64,000 bases of DNA from Panacagrimonas sp041603235 (lineage in GTDB: Bacteria > Pseudomonadota > Gammaproteobacteria > Nevskiales > Nevskiaceae): the NCBI GenBank assembly GCA_041603235.1, contig JBFIES010000001.1, forward strand, positions 496,001-560,000. The letters are read 5' to 3'. Positions 51,593 through 60,286 of this stretch are shown here, piece by piece. Position 1 is the stretch's first letter. Every line of letters begins with the position of its first letter. The position numbers and the translations under genes were made by a program. Below the pieces are notes generated by a model. That model was not told where the DNA came from. It saw only the letters and a list, made by a program, of their open reading frames with translations, and ran no database searches.

Positions 51593-53177
51593 GAATCAGG
51601 ATGTCCTTGATCAGCTCCAACTGCACTTCTGCCTTGACCAGTTCACTGTCCAGCAAATGCTGCCGTGCATTGTTTTCGTGATTCCGTTTCTCCAGCGATT
51701 TGACGCGCTGCTGATCTTCGCCTGCAAGTCTGGCGCGCTCCTCTTCTTTGGCGGTAAGCGTATCGATTGTTTTTTGCTGCTCAGCTACGCGCTTCTGCAG
51801 ATTCTTGTATTCCGCATCGGTTCCACTGAACTTCTCGTCCAAGGCTGCATAGCGCGACGCCTGCTTCTTCAAGTCATCATTCAACGTGTGAATGATCTTC
51901 TGGCGAGTCGCCGCAAGGCCGGATTCACGCTCGTGGTCAGCCGCAATCTTGTTCAAACGAGACTCAAACTCTGCCGACTCTGTCTCAAGCTGAGCGACCA
52001 ACTCTGAATTCCGCTTTTCGAGCGCAGCCAACCGCGGTCGAACGCGCTGTAAATCCTCTTCATGGCGCGCTGCCAGATCCTCTTGGCTCTTGCACTTGTG
52101 CAAGGCGTCCTTGAGCTTGGTTTCAAGCTCGGCAGTGCGTCGCTCAAGCGCTGCAACATGGGGGCGAAGACGGCCCAACTCTTCTTCCTGACGTGATAAC
52201 AGGCCAGCTTGCTGCTCGCTCTTCTGCGTCTCCTGTTCGGACTGTGCTCGCAATTTTCCGAACTGAGACTCAAGCTCAGACTTATGCTGCTCTAATGATG
52301 CGAGCTGCGGCCGGATACGATTAAGCTCTTCTTCCTGACGGGCAACCAGTCCTGCCTGACGCTTGCATTTCTGAGCCTCGTCTTCGAGCTGGGCCTGCAA
52401 TCCGCTGATCACAGCTGATTTCTCGGCAATTTGCTTCTCGGCATTCTCAGCCCGACGTGCTTCCACCGCCACGGCGGCTTCCAACTCGCCAATTCGGCCT
52501 TGCTTCTTACCCAGGTTGCGACGCAATTGCACTAACTGTGCACGACCCCGGTCCAGCTTCAGGATCAGAGACTGCCTGGGCAGGTGCGGCCTGACAGGCG
52601 CATCAACGACATCAAAGCCGTGCGCATGCAGCACATCAACCGTCTGACTGGCCGGCGCCGCACCTTCATAGAGCGGCTGTGCCGCGGTTTCCAGGACCAG
52701 AAAATCAAACCTTTCCAAATCCGCATCACTCAAGCCGCGAAGCACCTCGTGCTCCATGCCCTTGATTTCCAGCACCAGGACATTACTTCTTCCCTCCCTG
52801 CGGACCACGCTCTGGAGCAAGGTGTCCAGCCGCAAAGTCCGTACCTTGCACACTTCCCGCAACTTCAGATTTGGAAATTGCTCCAGCAAAGCGCTCGGTT
52901 TGAGCAGGCTGCTTTCCACCGGGTTATTGAGCAGATAAAAGTCCTGCTCTGCCTCCGTATCACTCAGTGCTCCTTCCTCTACCCGCACACCATCCAAACC
53001 ACTGGTGAGCGCTCGCAGGGAAGCCGCAAGCTGAGGGACAGGCTCTATCAGAAGCACATCATCAGCACCCAATTGCAGGTAGTGCTGGGGCTGACGACAG
53101 CTTCCTGCGCCGGCGTGTACCACGAAACCAAGCTCAGATCCGCCTAGTGCGGAGAGCTTGTGCAGGGCCAGACTCAT
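51576..53177 (-). CDS. FkbM-like domain fused to a long coiled coil
   Basis: A 533-residue protein. Residues about 1-210 resemble an FkbM methyltransferase (FVVHAGAGSCRQP, LLIEPVPQLAASL, VLVLEIKGMEHEVLRGL). From about 215 to the end the protein is a nearly continuous coiled coil. Within it a block (RQEEELxRxRPxxAxLE) occurs three times, spaced 49 then 42 residues, that is exactly 7 and 6 heptads. Such fusion proteins can measure distance, as in O-antigen chain-length terminators of the WbdD type (methyltransferase plus coiled coil). ATG 53177 has AGAGGAA upstream. Overlaps the next gene by 17 nt. Confidence 0.8.
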   Translation of the reverse strand: MSLALHKLSALGGSELGFVVHAGAGSCRQPQHYLQLGADDVLLIEPVPQLAASLRALTSGLDGVRVEEGALSDTEAEQDFYLLNNPVESSLLKPSALLEQFPNLKLREVCKVRTLRLDTLLQSVVRREGRSNVLVLEIKGMEHEVLRGLSDADLERFDFLVLETAAQPLYEGAAPASQTVDVLHAHGFDVVDAPVRPHLPRQSLILKLDRGRAQLVQLRRNLGKKQGRIGELEAAVAVEARRAENAEKQIAEKSAVISGLQAQLEDEAQKCKRQAGLVARQEEELNRIRPQLASLEQHKSELESQFGKLRAQSEQETQKSEQQAGLLSRQEEELGRLRPHVAALERRTAELETKLKDALHKCKSQEDLAARHEEDLQRVRPRLAALEKRNSELVAQLETESAEFESRLNKIAADHERESGLAATRQKIIHTLNDDLKKQASRYAALDEKFSGTDAEYKNLQKRVAEQQKTIDTLTAKEEERARLAGEDQQRVKSLEKRNHENNARQHLLDSELVKAEVQLELIKDILIREKAF

Positions 53178-53335
53178 GACATTCCTCTCTCGGTCGCCCT
53201 AGGTCTGCGCCAGGCGCAAGAGCGAACTGCAATATTGAAAACGGTGCCGGGTGACATCCCGCAAGTTTACATTGGCATGCACAATTCGGTCCGTCCCATA
53301 GCGGCCTGCCTGGGCAGGGCGATTATCATGGGTCC

Positions 53336-54778
53336 ATGCGCGCACTGATATTTTCCACTCTCAAGCCCGGCACTGGCCTGGCCGGCATACAACAGACCAA
53401 TGCGGTCAGCAGCTGGATCAAGCTCGGACTGGAAGTGGCACTGTTTGGCTCGGAAAGCGGCACCGCGGCCCTCGCACAGAAACTGGGCGCCCATCATTTT
53501 GCGAACGTCCGGACCAACGAGTACGGCACCCCCCTGCTGAGCGACATGTTCGCCCAAGCGCGCGATCGCTTCGACCAATGCGATCTCTTTATCTACTGCA
53601 ACGGCGACATCATTCTCACCCCGGCCTTTGTCCAAAGCGCGGAAAAAGCGGCCCAAGAGCACGATCGTTTCCAGATGATTGGCCGCCGCTGGAATCTGGA
53701 CCTGAGCGAACCCGTGGATTACTCCAGCGACGCCTGGCTGGGGGACATTGAATTCGCAATCCAGCAACGTGCCATCCTCGGCGGAATCGGCGCTCTGGAT
53801 TACTTTGTTTTTTCACGTGCTGCGTTTCCCGACATGCCCGACATGGCAGTAGGCCGAGCCGGTTGGGATAACTGGATGGTCGGTCAGGCACTAGAACGGG
53901 GCATTCCCCTTTTGAACGCAAGCTTCGCTGCGCCGGTGATTCACCAGAACCATGAGTACGGGCACCTGCAGGGCGGACGCTGGCGCGTTTTCTCTGGGCC
54001 GGAGGCACTGGCCAACCGGCGCCTGCGCATGGGTACAAAGGCCGGCAATTGCGCCGATGCCGCGATCTGGCCTGCGAAAGAAGAAAGGCCTCTTGTGAGC
54101 ATTATTTTCGCGAAAGGCCACCCGCCGGCGGGACTGGAACAATTGGGCCAGAAAGAAGACATTGAGGCCATTCCAGTGTCAGTCGGCGCCACAAGCAGGA
54201 CGGGCGTTGCGACAGTTCAATGCTGGAATGAGGGCCTGAAGCACGCCCAGGGCAAGACCGTCCTGTTTCTGCAAGGCAAGGAAAAGCTGGATGTGAAGGC
54301 CCTGTGTCACGCCGCAGAACAGCTTGCCAGTGCAGAGGGTCATTGCGAATGGCTCCTGTGCAACAGTGAGTTTCAAGGCCGCAGAACAGACATCCAGATT
54401 CTCGACACAGCCCTCACCGGGCGCGAAGGCATCGGCGGCATTCATCCCTGGCTGGGCAAGGGACTTCTGGATCAGATCCAGCCAGGAAGCACTTTGTTTT
54501 CCACTGAATGGCTGCGCCGTTGCGGGCCCTTTGAAACCTCCATGACATCAGGATCATCCCTGCTCGAACGCCTGATGTTTTGCTCGTCAAAAGGAGGCGT
54601 GGGGCGCACCAGTCCAGTCGCGCTGTGTCGCTTCGAGGGACCAGAATGGCGATCAGACCGACATACCAGAGCTGATCTCTTGCGTCGTTATCTGAGTTAC
54701 GGCCATACGCCGGAATACCTGCGAGTGCTGCAGGATCAGCCCCCACCGCAGCCACTGTCCGATGCCGATGCAGACTGA
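53336..54778 (+). CDS. Two-part glycosyltransferase-like protein
   Basis: A 480-residue protein. The N-terminal part (about 1-230) resembles a GT-A fold: ALIFSTLKPGTG, DLFIYCNGDIILTPAFV (acidic metal site) and DYFVFSRAAFPDMPDMAVGRAGWDNWMV, which matches the acceptor segment of several sugar transferases. The C-terminal part (about 255-450; PLVSIIFAKGHPPAG, TVLFLQGKEKLD) looks like a degenerate GT2-like domain in which the DxD is missing. Tail-to-tail overlap of 43 bp with the TPR gene. Donor unknown. Confidence 0.6.
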   Translation: MRALIFSTLKPGTGLAGIQQTNAVSSWIKLGLEVALFGSESGTAALAQKLGAHHFANVRTNEYGTPLLSDMFAQARDRFDQCDLFIYCNGDIILTPAFVQSAEKAAQEHDRFQMIGRRWNLDLSEPVDYSSDAWLGDIEFAIQQRAILGGIGALDYFVFSRAAFPDMPDMAVGRAGWDNWMVGQALERGIPLLNASFAAPVIHQNHEYGHLQGGRWRVFSGPEALANRRLRMGTKAGNCADAAIWPAKEERPLVSIIFAKGHPPAGLEQLGQKEDIEAIPVSVGATSRTGVATVQCWNEGLKHAQGKTVLFLQGKEKLDVKALCHAAEQLASAEGHCEWLLCNSEFQGRRTDIQILDTALTGREGIGGIHPWLGKGLLDQIQPGSTLFSTEWLRRCGPFETSMTSGSSLLERLMFCSSKGGVGRTSPVALCRFEGPEWRSDRHTRADLLRRYLSYGHTPEYLRVLQDQPPPQPLSDADAD

Positions 54779-55314
54779 GGCTGGTCGTGGCCCGCCGCCA
54801 GTTGCGCCAGACCAAGATTCCGATAATGAAGCAGGTGAACCGGCTCGCTCGAAGTGGCAATGGTCATGCGGTACTGAGCGATGGCAGCTTCGGCATCGCC
54901 CGCAGCCAGCAATTGATCGCCGAGCAGAGAGTGAAAAACTGCGGGCTCATGAGCCAAACTGACCGCCATGTTCAGAAAATCCAGCCGCCACGCAACCTGC
55001 ATATCCAGCGTTCCCCACCACACTGCAGTGAGGAATGTCTGTACGGAAAGGCAGTGGCGGATGTCTGCCAGACTGGCATCGAGCGCTTCACTCAGGTCGC
55101 GGCTGGGCAGGCCCATCTCATCAAGGGCCCGAATGGCCGAAATACAAGGCGCGGGCTGGAGCAGCACACTGCGACAGGACAAGCTCAGCAGCGCTGCGGC
55201 TCGCTTGCTCGGCATTGGTGTCGCCGGATCGTTCATCACCGACTCCGCACTGAGCGCGCCCATTTCCCAGCGTCCTTGCCGCGAATGTCGGAATGCCTCA
55301 CTCAGATCAGCCAT
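54736..55314 (-). CDS. TPR-like helical protein
   Basis: A 192-residue protein of paired helices: RHSRQGRWEMGALSAESV, LSLSCRSVLLQPAPCISAIRAL, and SLLGDQLLAAGDAEAAIAQYR, the last a clear TPR unit. The ATG at 55314 is chosen; the frame is open to 55524 but that part would overlap the divergent glycosyltransferase gene. Its 3' end overlaps the end of the opposite-strand gene by 43 bp. Probably a scaffold or partner in the glycan assembly; no catalytic motif. Confidence 0.55.
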   Translation of the reverse strand: MADLSEAFRHSRQGRWEMGALSAESVMNDPATPMPSKRAAALLSLSCRSVLLQPAPCISAIRALDEMGLPSRDLSEALDASLADIRHCLSVQTFLTAVWWGTLDMQVAWRLDFLNMAVSLAHEPAVFHSLLGDQLLAAGDAEAAIAQYRMTIATSSEPVHLLHYRNLGLAQLAAGHDQPQSASASDSGCGGG

Positions 55315-55362
55315 GAATTTCAGTCGTAGACAGTGGAACAGGTACGCCCGGAGCGCCGCAGC

Positions 55363-56409
55363 GTGAAGACTCCGAAAGACTATTCTAGTCAGCTCGACAG
55401 ACGTTGGTCGCAGCTCGGACAGCAGGACCCCTTGGACCCGGTGCGTATCCGCACGATTCAGTTCTTTCGCCATTACACCCGCTTCTCGGGTGGCCACCTG
55501 AAAGTGGACAACTATTTTTCCCACGCGCTAGCCCACCCCGGCTACCTGCCCTACATCCATTTTTCGCCCGAAAGTCGTTGGGACCAAGACAATCCCTGGA
55601 TGAAGCACCGAATGACCGGTCACGTAGTGGCGCGCCCGCTTCGTGCCCCTGACCTGCTCTTTGTGGAGGGTGCAAGTGACTGGCCCCTGGTGCAGGGCCG
55701 CCAGCTGCGCGATCGCGACACACCCGTAATCAATCTGCTTCAGCATGTGCGTCATGCCAATCCTGATGACGAACGCTATCGTTACCTGAAGTATCCCGCT
55801 ATCCGAATTTGTGTCAGCGATGCGGTGAACAAGGCGGTGACGGCTTCGGGGCAGGCTGCTGGCCCGCTCATTACCATTCCGGCGGCCATTGACCTGCCAG
55901 AGTCTGTCCTCAGCCGTGCAAATCAGGCCGAGCGAGAATGCGAAGTCTTGATTGTTGCCCCCAAGAATCCAGCCCTGGGCAAGACTCTGGCGGCGCGCAT
56001 GGAACAGGCTGGCCACGCTTATCGCCTGATCAGCCAATGGCTGCCGCGAGATGAGTTTCTGGCCGCACTAACGCAATCCCGAATGACCCTCTGCCTGCCG
56101 AATCCGCATTTTGACGAGGGCTTCTATCTGCCAGCGTTGGAAGCCATGGCATTGGGCTCACTGGTGATTTGCCCCGACGCAGTGGGCAATCAACAGTATT
56201 GTCAGCATGAGAAAAACTGCCTAATGCCTGATGCCAATGTCGAGGCCCTTTGCAGTTCGGTTGCGCAAGCCAGAGCCATGCGCCCGCGCAAGTTCAGGGC
56301 CATGCTGAAGCAGGCCCAGGCCACAAGTGAAGCGTATTCAATGGCGCACGAGCGCGAACATTTTCACCAAATCCTCAGCAACATCGACGATCTGTGGCAG
56401 AACCGGTGA
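55363..56409 (+). CDS. GT4-like glycosyltransferase
   Basis: A 348-residue protein with a GT-B appearance. C-terminal half: YRLISQWLPRDEFLAALTQ and CLPNPHFDEGFYLPALEAMALGSLVICPDAVG, where FDEGFYLPALEAM corresponds to the E-x7-E nucleotide-sugar motif of GT4 enzymes. The N-terminal acceptor half is short. GTG at 55363, with GGAG 9 nt upstream, is favoured over GTG 55333. It is followed directly by the next gene, whose possible starts overlap or abut its stop. Confidence 0.7.
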   Translation: MKTPKDYSSQLDRRWSQLGQQDPLDPVRIRTIQFFRHYTRFSGGHLKVDNYFSHALAHPGYLPYIHFSPESRWDQDNPWMKHRMTGHVVARPLRAPDLLFVEGASDWPLVQGRQLRDRDTPVINLLQHVRHANPDDERYRYLKYPAIRICVSDAVNKAVTASGQAAGPLITIPAAIDLPESVLSRANQAERECEVLIVAPKNPALGKTLAARMEQAGHAYRLISQWLPRDEFLAALTQSRMTLCLPNPHFDEGFYLPALEAMALGSLVICPDAVGNQQYCQHEKNCLMPDANVEALCSSVAQARAMRPRKFRAMLKQAQATSEAYSMAHEREHFHQILSNIDDLWQNR

Positions 56410-56420
56410 TAATTGCTCGA

Positions 56421-57878
56421 ATGAGCGTCGGCCACACCCTACCGACAAACCTTCAAACGACTCCAGCTGAACCGCGCGCACAACTAATGACCGATCCGCA
56501 ACTGATCGTGACCGGCATCCCGGTGCATGAAAAATTTCTGGCCAGCTTCGAGGCTGCGATGGCTCATCCCGAGCACGCCGGGGCGGCGAAGATGCCTGAC
56601 AGCGCCAAGCTTGTGGGCTATATCCCGCCGACAGACCAGCAGATTCAGGCGCACTCTGCGGATATTGCAGCCGCACTGTCCGCGCATTCTGACAGTGACA
56701 GCCCTCCTGTCTTTCTGCACGATCCGCAGGCACCGTGGGTTTTGCCAGCACTAAAAGATGAGGGCGTACAGCTTCGCGTTGCGGCAGGCTACCTGCCGCC
56801 GTGGAAAGCACTTGATTTGTTCTTGGCATCTGGGTCTGAACAAACATCGCCATCCGAGTTGCTGGACTACTGGTGCGATTATCACGAACGCCTCCTGCAG
56901 TGGCGGCAGGAGCATGGCGTTGAATGCCTGCTTTTCCGGTTCGATCTGGTCTCCGAAACCTGGCCGGACTGGCTGACCGCCGTCCAGCGCCTTGCCGGCA
57001 CTCCAGCGACGACGGAGGTGCAGCCACCCCCTCCAGAGCATCAGGAATGCGGTCCGAGATCGGAGCTCTACGCGAGCCTTCTGGATCAGGTTTGCCCCAG
57101 GGCGACTGATATTTTTCGTGCACTGGAAGCATGCGCTGACTTGTTCGGCGAGGAACCCGTCTTCCAGATCCCAGTGCCTGACCCGAAGATTGGGCTGCAG
57201 ACCCTGCTTTCAGAATGGTCAACCTCAGCCGGGTCCAGCAAACAGACATCCGCGCTGCAGGCACAGATCCTGCAACTGACAACCGAGCGTGACCAGCAGG
57301 CCGCCGAGCTCAAGAAGCAACTCAGCACCTCCGACCGGAACCTGAAACTTCAGAAAGAAGAGCTGCAGCGTCTGCGCGAAGATACGGAACGCCTCACCGA
57401 AGAACTGAACAACACCGATACATCCAGTGCTGATTACGACAGTCAGTTGGTGGGCGATATGCAATCCAGGATGGATGCGGTCAGCTCACGCTGCGAATTG
57501 CTGGAACTGCAACTTGGGCAGGTTCAGGACGAACTCGAAATCAGCTTCCAGCGCGGAGTCGAGCAAACCGAACTCCTCGATCAGGCCGTGGTGCTCGCCT
57601 GCCGTGCACGGGCCACGATTGATCAGCTTCGCGAACCTGGCGTCGATACGAGCCCCGGTTCAGACGAGAGCGCCCGGGCCTACCGCTTGGAAGCGGTTGA
57701 ACTGGCAGCCCGCGCCAGTGCATTGAAGGCCGAATCAGAAGAACTCAAGGCACTGGTAGGCGATTACGAGAAGCAACTGCGCCGCGCCATTGACCTCATA
57801 GATCGGCAGGGCGACGCACTGAAACGAGAGCGACTCAAAAAGAATCAACTCGCTCAGCAGACTGATGCAGCACCGTGA
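56421..57878 (+). CDS. Unknown protein with C-terminal coiled coil, possibly a degenerate sulfotransferase
   Basis: A 485-residue protein, no confident family. Residues about 25-215 show sulfotransferase-like landmarks (LIVTGIPVHEKFLASFEAAM at the position of the P-loop; YWCDYHERLLQWRQ and CLLFRFDLVSETWPDWL as in the C-terminal part of EPS sulfotransferases) but no GxRSGTS. Residues about 275-480 form a coiled coil (QQAAELKKQLSTSDRNLKLQ). Might be a binding-only relative. The start is uncertain: ATG 56421 or 56487. On the same strand, 12 bp after the GT4-like gene. Confidence 0.5.
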   Translation: MSVGHTLPTNLQTTPAEPRAQLMTDPQLIVTGIPVHEKFLASFEAAMAHPEHAGAAKMPDSAKLVGYIPPTDQQIQAHSADIAAALSAHSDSDSPPVFLHDPQAPWVLPALKDEGVQLRVAAGYLPPWKALDLFLASGSEQTSPSELLDYWCDYHERLLQWRQEHGVECLLFRFDLVSETWPDWLTAVQRLAGTPATTEVQPPPPEHQECGPRSELYASLLDQVCPRATDIFRALEACADLFGEEPVFQIPVPDPKIGLQTLLSEWSTSAGSSKQTSALQAQILQLTTERDQQAAELKKQLSTSDRNLKLQKEELQRLREDTERLTEELNNTDTSSADYDSQLVGDMQSRMDAVSSRCELLELQLGQVQDELEISFQRGVEQTELLDQAVVLACRARATIDQLREPGVDTSPGSDESARAYRLEAVELAARASALKAESEELKALVGDYEKQLRRAIDLIDRQGDALKRERLKKNQLAQQTDAAP

Positions 57879-57962
57879 GCCTGTTGCCTAGGCAGAACCA
57901 TGCGGCGAAGCAGGCGCTTGAGGTCTGCTTGCCAAAGATAACCGCACGCTGAGAACCACGAC

Positions 57963-58967
57963 ATGTCAGATTCCGTAAAAAGCACCATTGATCAGGTCGC
58001 CGTGGCCATCGCTGAGAAGCGTTTCGAGGACGCCATTCGCAGTTGCGAAGCGCAGCTTGAGAAAACACCGGGCAATGTTCTGGTGCTCTGCAAACTGGCC
58101 GACGCCGCTCTGCGATCCGGAGATGCAAAGCGCTCGACTAAAACGTATGAAAAAGCGATTGAAAAAGATCCCGAATACGGCTGGGCTCACTACGGCCTAG
58201 GTGTAGCGCTATCGCGCCAAAGAATGCATGAAGCAGCCTTGAGTCAGTTTGACTTGGCGCGGGCCTGCGCCAAGGGCAAAGTCCCCGACGAGACGCTTGA
58301 GCGTGCGATTGGGGCTGAAGAAAAGAAGAAAACCGCGCCGAAACCAGCCAGCAAACAATCGGATAGTTCCAATGAGATCGTGCAGGCGGGATCCAAGTTA
58401 ATGGCCGCTGGCTGGCTTGCTGAAGCAATCAAGACATTCGAGGAAGCCATCAACAACGGCAAAGCCTCCGCCGCTGTTCATACTCGCCTTGGGGATGCCA
58501 AGCTTCGCAGCAAGGATATCCAGGGAGCTCAAACCGCTTACATGGCAGCAATCGATATTGATCCCGATTTCGCTTGGGGTCATTACGGATTGGCCTGCGT
58601 CCTAAGTAAACAGCTCAAATGGTCGCAAGCCGACGACGCTTATGCCAAGGCACAGGAATTGGCTCCCGACAATGCCTTGTTTGCTACCAGCAAGGAAGAA
58701 GCAAGCAAAACCCGGCTTCTGGAAGAAGCGAATGCACTCATAGAAGCAGGGAAATTTGACGAAGGGATGAGCATGCTGAGGAAGCTGATCGGCATGGACC
58801 CTCAGCACGCAGTTGCTCGTGAACGACTTCGCAGCGCAGCGTTTCAGGAGAATGCACAAATCGATTCAGAAGAAGGCGATAACTCTGCGCTTTTCTATCG
58901 GCGCGAACTCGATGCATTCAGACAGCACCTGGATACCATTGAGAACGAGCTATCCGAGCACAGTTAG
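57963..58967 (+). CDS. Tetratricopeptide-repeat protein
   Basis: A 334-residue soluble protein with at least five TPR units: RFEDAIRSCEAQLEKTPGN, AKRSTKTYEKAIEKDPEYG, MHEAALSQFDLARACAKG, WLAEAIKTFEEAINNGKAS, KWSQADDAYAKAQELAPDN. Two copies of the WAHYGLGVALS/WGHYGLACVLS block about 125 residues apart show an internal duplication. No signal peptide. Probably an adaptor for the glycosyl-, sulfo- or methyl-transferases around it, in the cytoplasm. Downstream of the coiled-coil gene, 84 bp gap. Confidence 0.8.
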   Translation: MSDSVKSTIDQVAVAIAEKRFEDAIRSCEAQLEKTPGNVLVLCKLADAALRSGDAKRSTKTYEKAIEKDPEYGWAHYGLGVALSRQRMHEAALSQFDLARACAKGKVPDETLERAIGAEEKKKTAPKPASKQSDSSNEIVQAGSKLMAAGWLAEAIKTFEEAINNGKASAAVHTRLGDAKLRSKDIQGAQTAYMAAIDIDPDFAWGHYGLACVLSKQLKWSQADDAYAKAQELAPDNALFATSKEEASKTRLLEEANALIEAGKFDEGMSMLRKLIGMDPQHAVARERLRSAAFQENAQIDSEEGDNSALFYRRELDAFRQHLDTIENELSEHS

Positions 58968-59055
58968 TTTGTCCCCAACCTTCTGAAAGTACTTCTTTAC
59001 TCTGAATAAAGTCTCACCCTCCAAACATGGCAAATCTCGGGAATCTGACAACTAC

Positions 59056-60258
59056 ATGAAGATCATCATTTTCGGCGGCGACGGTTTCTGCGGCTGGCCC
59101 ACCGCCCTTCACCTGTCCAACCAGGGCCACGACATTCTGATCGTCGATAACCTGTCCAGACGCGCCATAGACCTTGAACTGGAGTGCGCATCACTGACAC
59201 CCATCCAGCCTATTGGCACACGCCTGAAAGCCTGGAAGGAAGTGAGCGGTCACAGCATCGATTTCGTGCGATTCGATCTTGCCGAAAATTATGCTCGCCT
59301 GCTGGACCTGCTGCGCAGCTTTGAGCCCGATGCCGTCGTGCATTTCGCGGAGCAGCGCGCTGCGCCGTATTCCATGAAGAGCTCGTACCACAAGCGCTAT
59401 ACGGTCAGTAACAACGTCAACGCCACCAACAATCTGCTCGCAGCATTGGTAGAGACCGGTCTCGATGCACACCTGGTCCATCTCGGCACTATGGGGGTGT
59501 ATGGCTACGGCACCGCTGGCATGAAGATTCCAGAGGGCTATCTGAAAATCTCCGTTGATTCGGATGCCGGAGACCGGCAGGACGCTGAAATTCTGTATCC
59601 AAGCAACCCCGGCAGCATCTATCACCTGACCAAGACTCAGGACCAGTTGCTGTTCGCCTTCTACTGCAAGAACGACAAGCTTCGAATCACCGATTTGCAT
59701 CAGGGAATTGTCTGGGGCACACAGACCATCGAAACGCGGATGGATGATCGCCTGATCAACCGGTTCGACTATGACGGTGACTACGGCACGGTGTTGAACC
59801 GCTTCCTGGTGCAGGCCGCGGTTGGACATCCCATTACGGTTCACGGAACCGGAGGGCAAACACGTGCTTTCATCAATATTCAGGACACCGTTCGGTGCAT
59901 CGAGATCGCCTTGCAGAACGCGCCGCAAAAAGGAGATCGGGTCAAGATCTACAACCAGATGACAGAGACCCATCGGGTCCGTGATCTTGCCAAGCTGGTA
60001 TCCAGGCTGACCAACGCCGAAGTTGCCCTGGTCCCCAACCCGCGCAATGAAGCCGATGAGAATGAACTGCACGTAGTCAACGATAGCTTCCTGTCCGATG
60101 GCCTTGAGCCGATCGTGCTCGAAGATGGCTTGCTCGACGAGATCACCGACATCGCCCGGAAGTACGCTCACCTTTGCGATCTGAGCAAGATTCCCTGCGT
60201 TTCGGCATGGAACCAGGATCGAGCTGAGCAGATCGGTCAGCCTTCGTCGAATCAGTAA
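59056..60258 (+). CDS. sqdB: UDP-sulfoquinovose synthase (SqdB/SQD1-like)
   Basis: A 400-residue extended-SDR enzyme that converts UDP-glucose plus sulfite to UDP-sulfoquinovose. NAD site FGGDGFCGWPTALHL (7-21); the SqdB-specific blocks LVRRxxD-type LSRRAIDLELE, VVHFAEQRAAPYSM, LVHLGTMGVYGYG (catalytic Thr), YHLTK (Tyr-x3-Lys, about 189-193), DLHQGIVWG, and FGT/YGTVLNRFLVQAAVGHPITV are all present. This is closer to plant/cyanobacterial SQD1 than to ordinary epimerases. Inside a glycan rather than a lipid (sqdC/sqdX) context, so the sugar is likely built into a polysaccharide. Confidence 0.88.
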   Translation: MKIIIFGGDGFCGWPTALHLSNQGHDILIVDNLSRRAIDLELECASLTPIQPIGTRLKAWKEVSGHSIDFVRFDLAENYARLLDLLRSFEPDAVVHFAEQRAAPYSMKSSYHKRYTVSNNVNATNNLLAALVETGLDAHLVHLGTMGVYGYGTAGMKIPEGYLKISVDSDAGDRQDAEILYPSNPGSIYHLTKTQDQLLFAFYCKNDKLRITDLHQGIVWGTQTIETRMDDRLINRFDYDGDYGTVLNRFLVQAAVGHPITVHGTGGQTRAFINIQDTVRCIEIALQNAPQKGDRVKIYNQMTETHRVRDLAKLVSRLTNAEVALVPNPRNEADENELHVVNDSFLSDGLEPIVLEDGLLDEITDIARKYAHLCDLSKIPCVSAWNQDRAEQIGQPSSNQ

Positions 60259-60286
60259 TCACGCCACTGACGCAACGTATTCTGCA

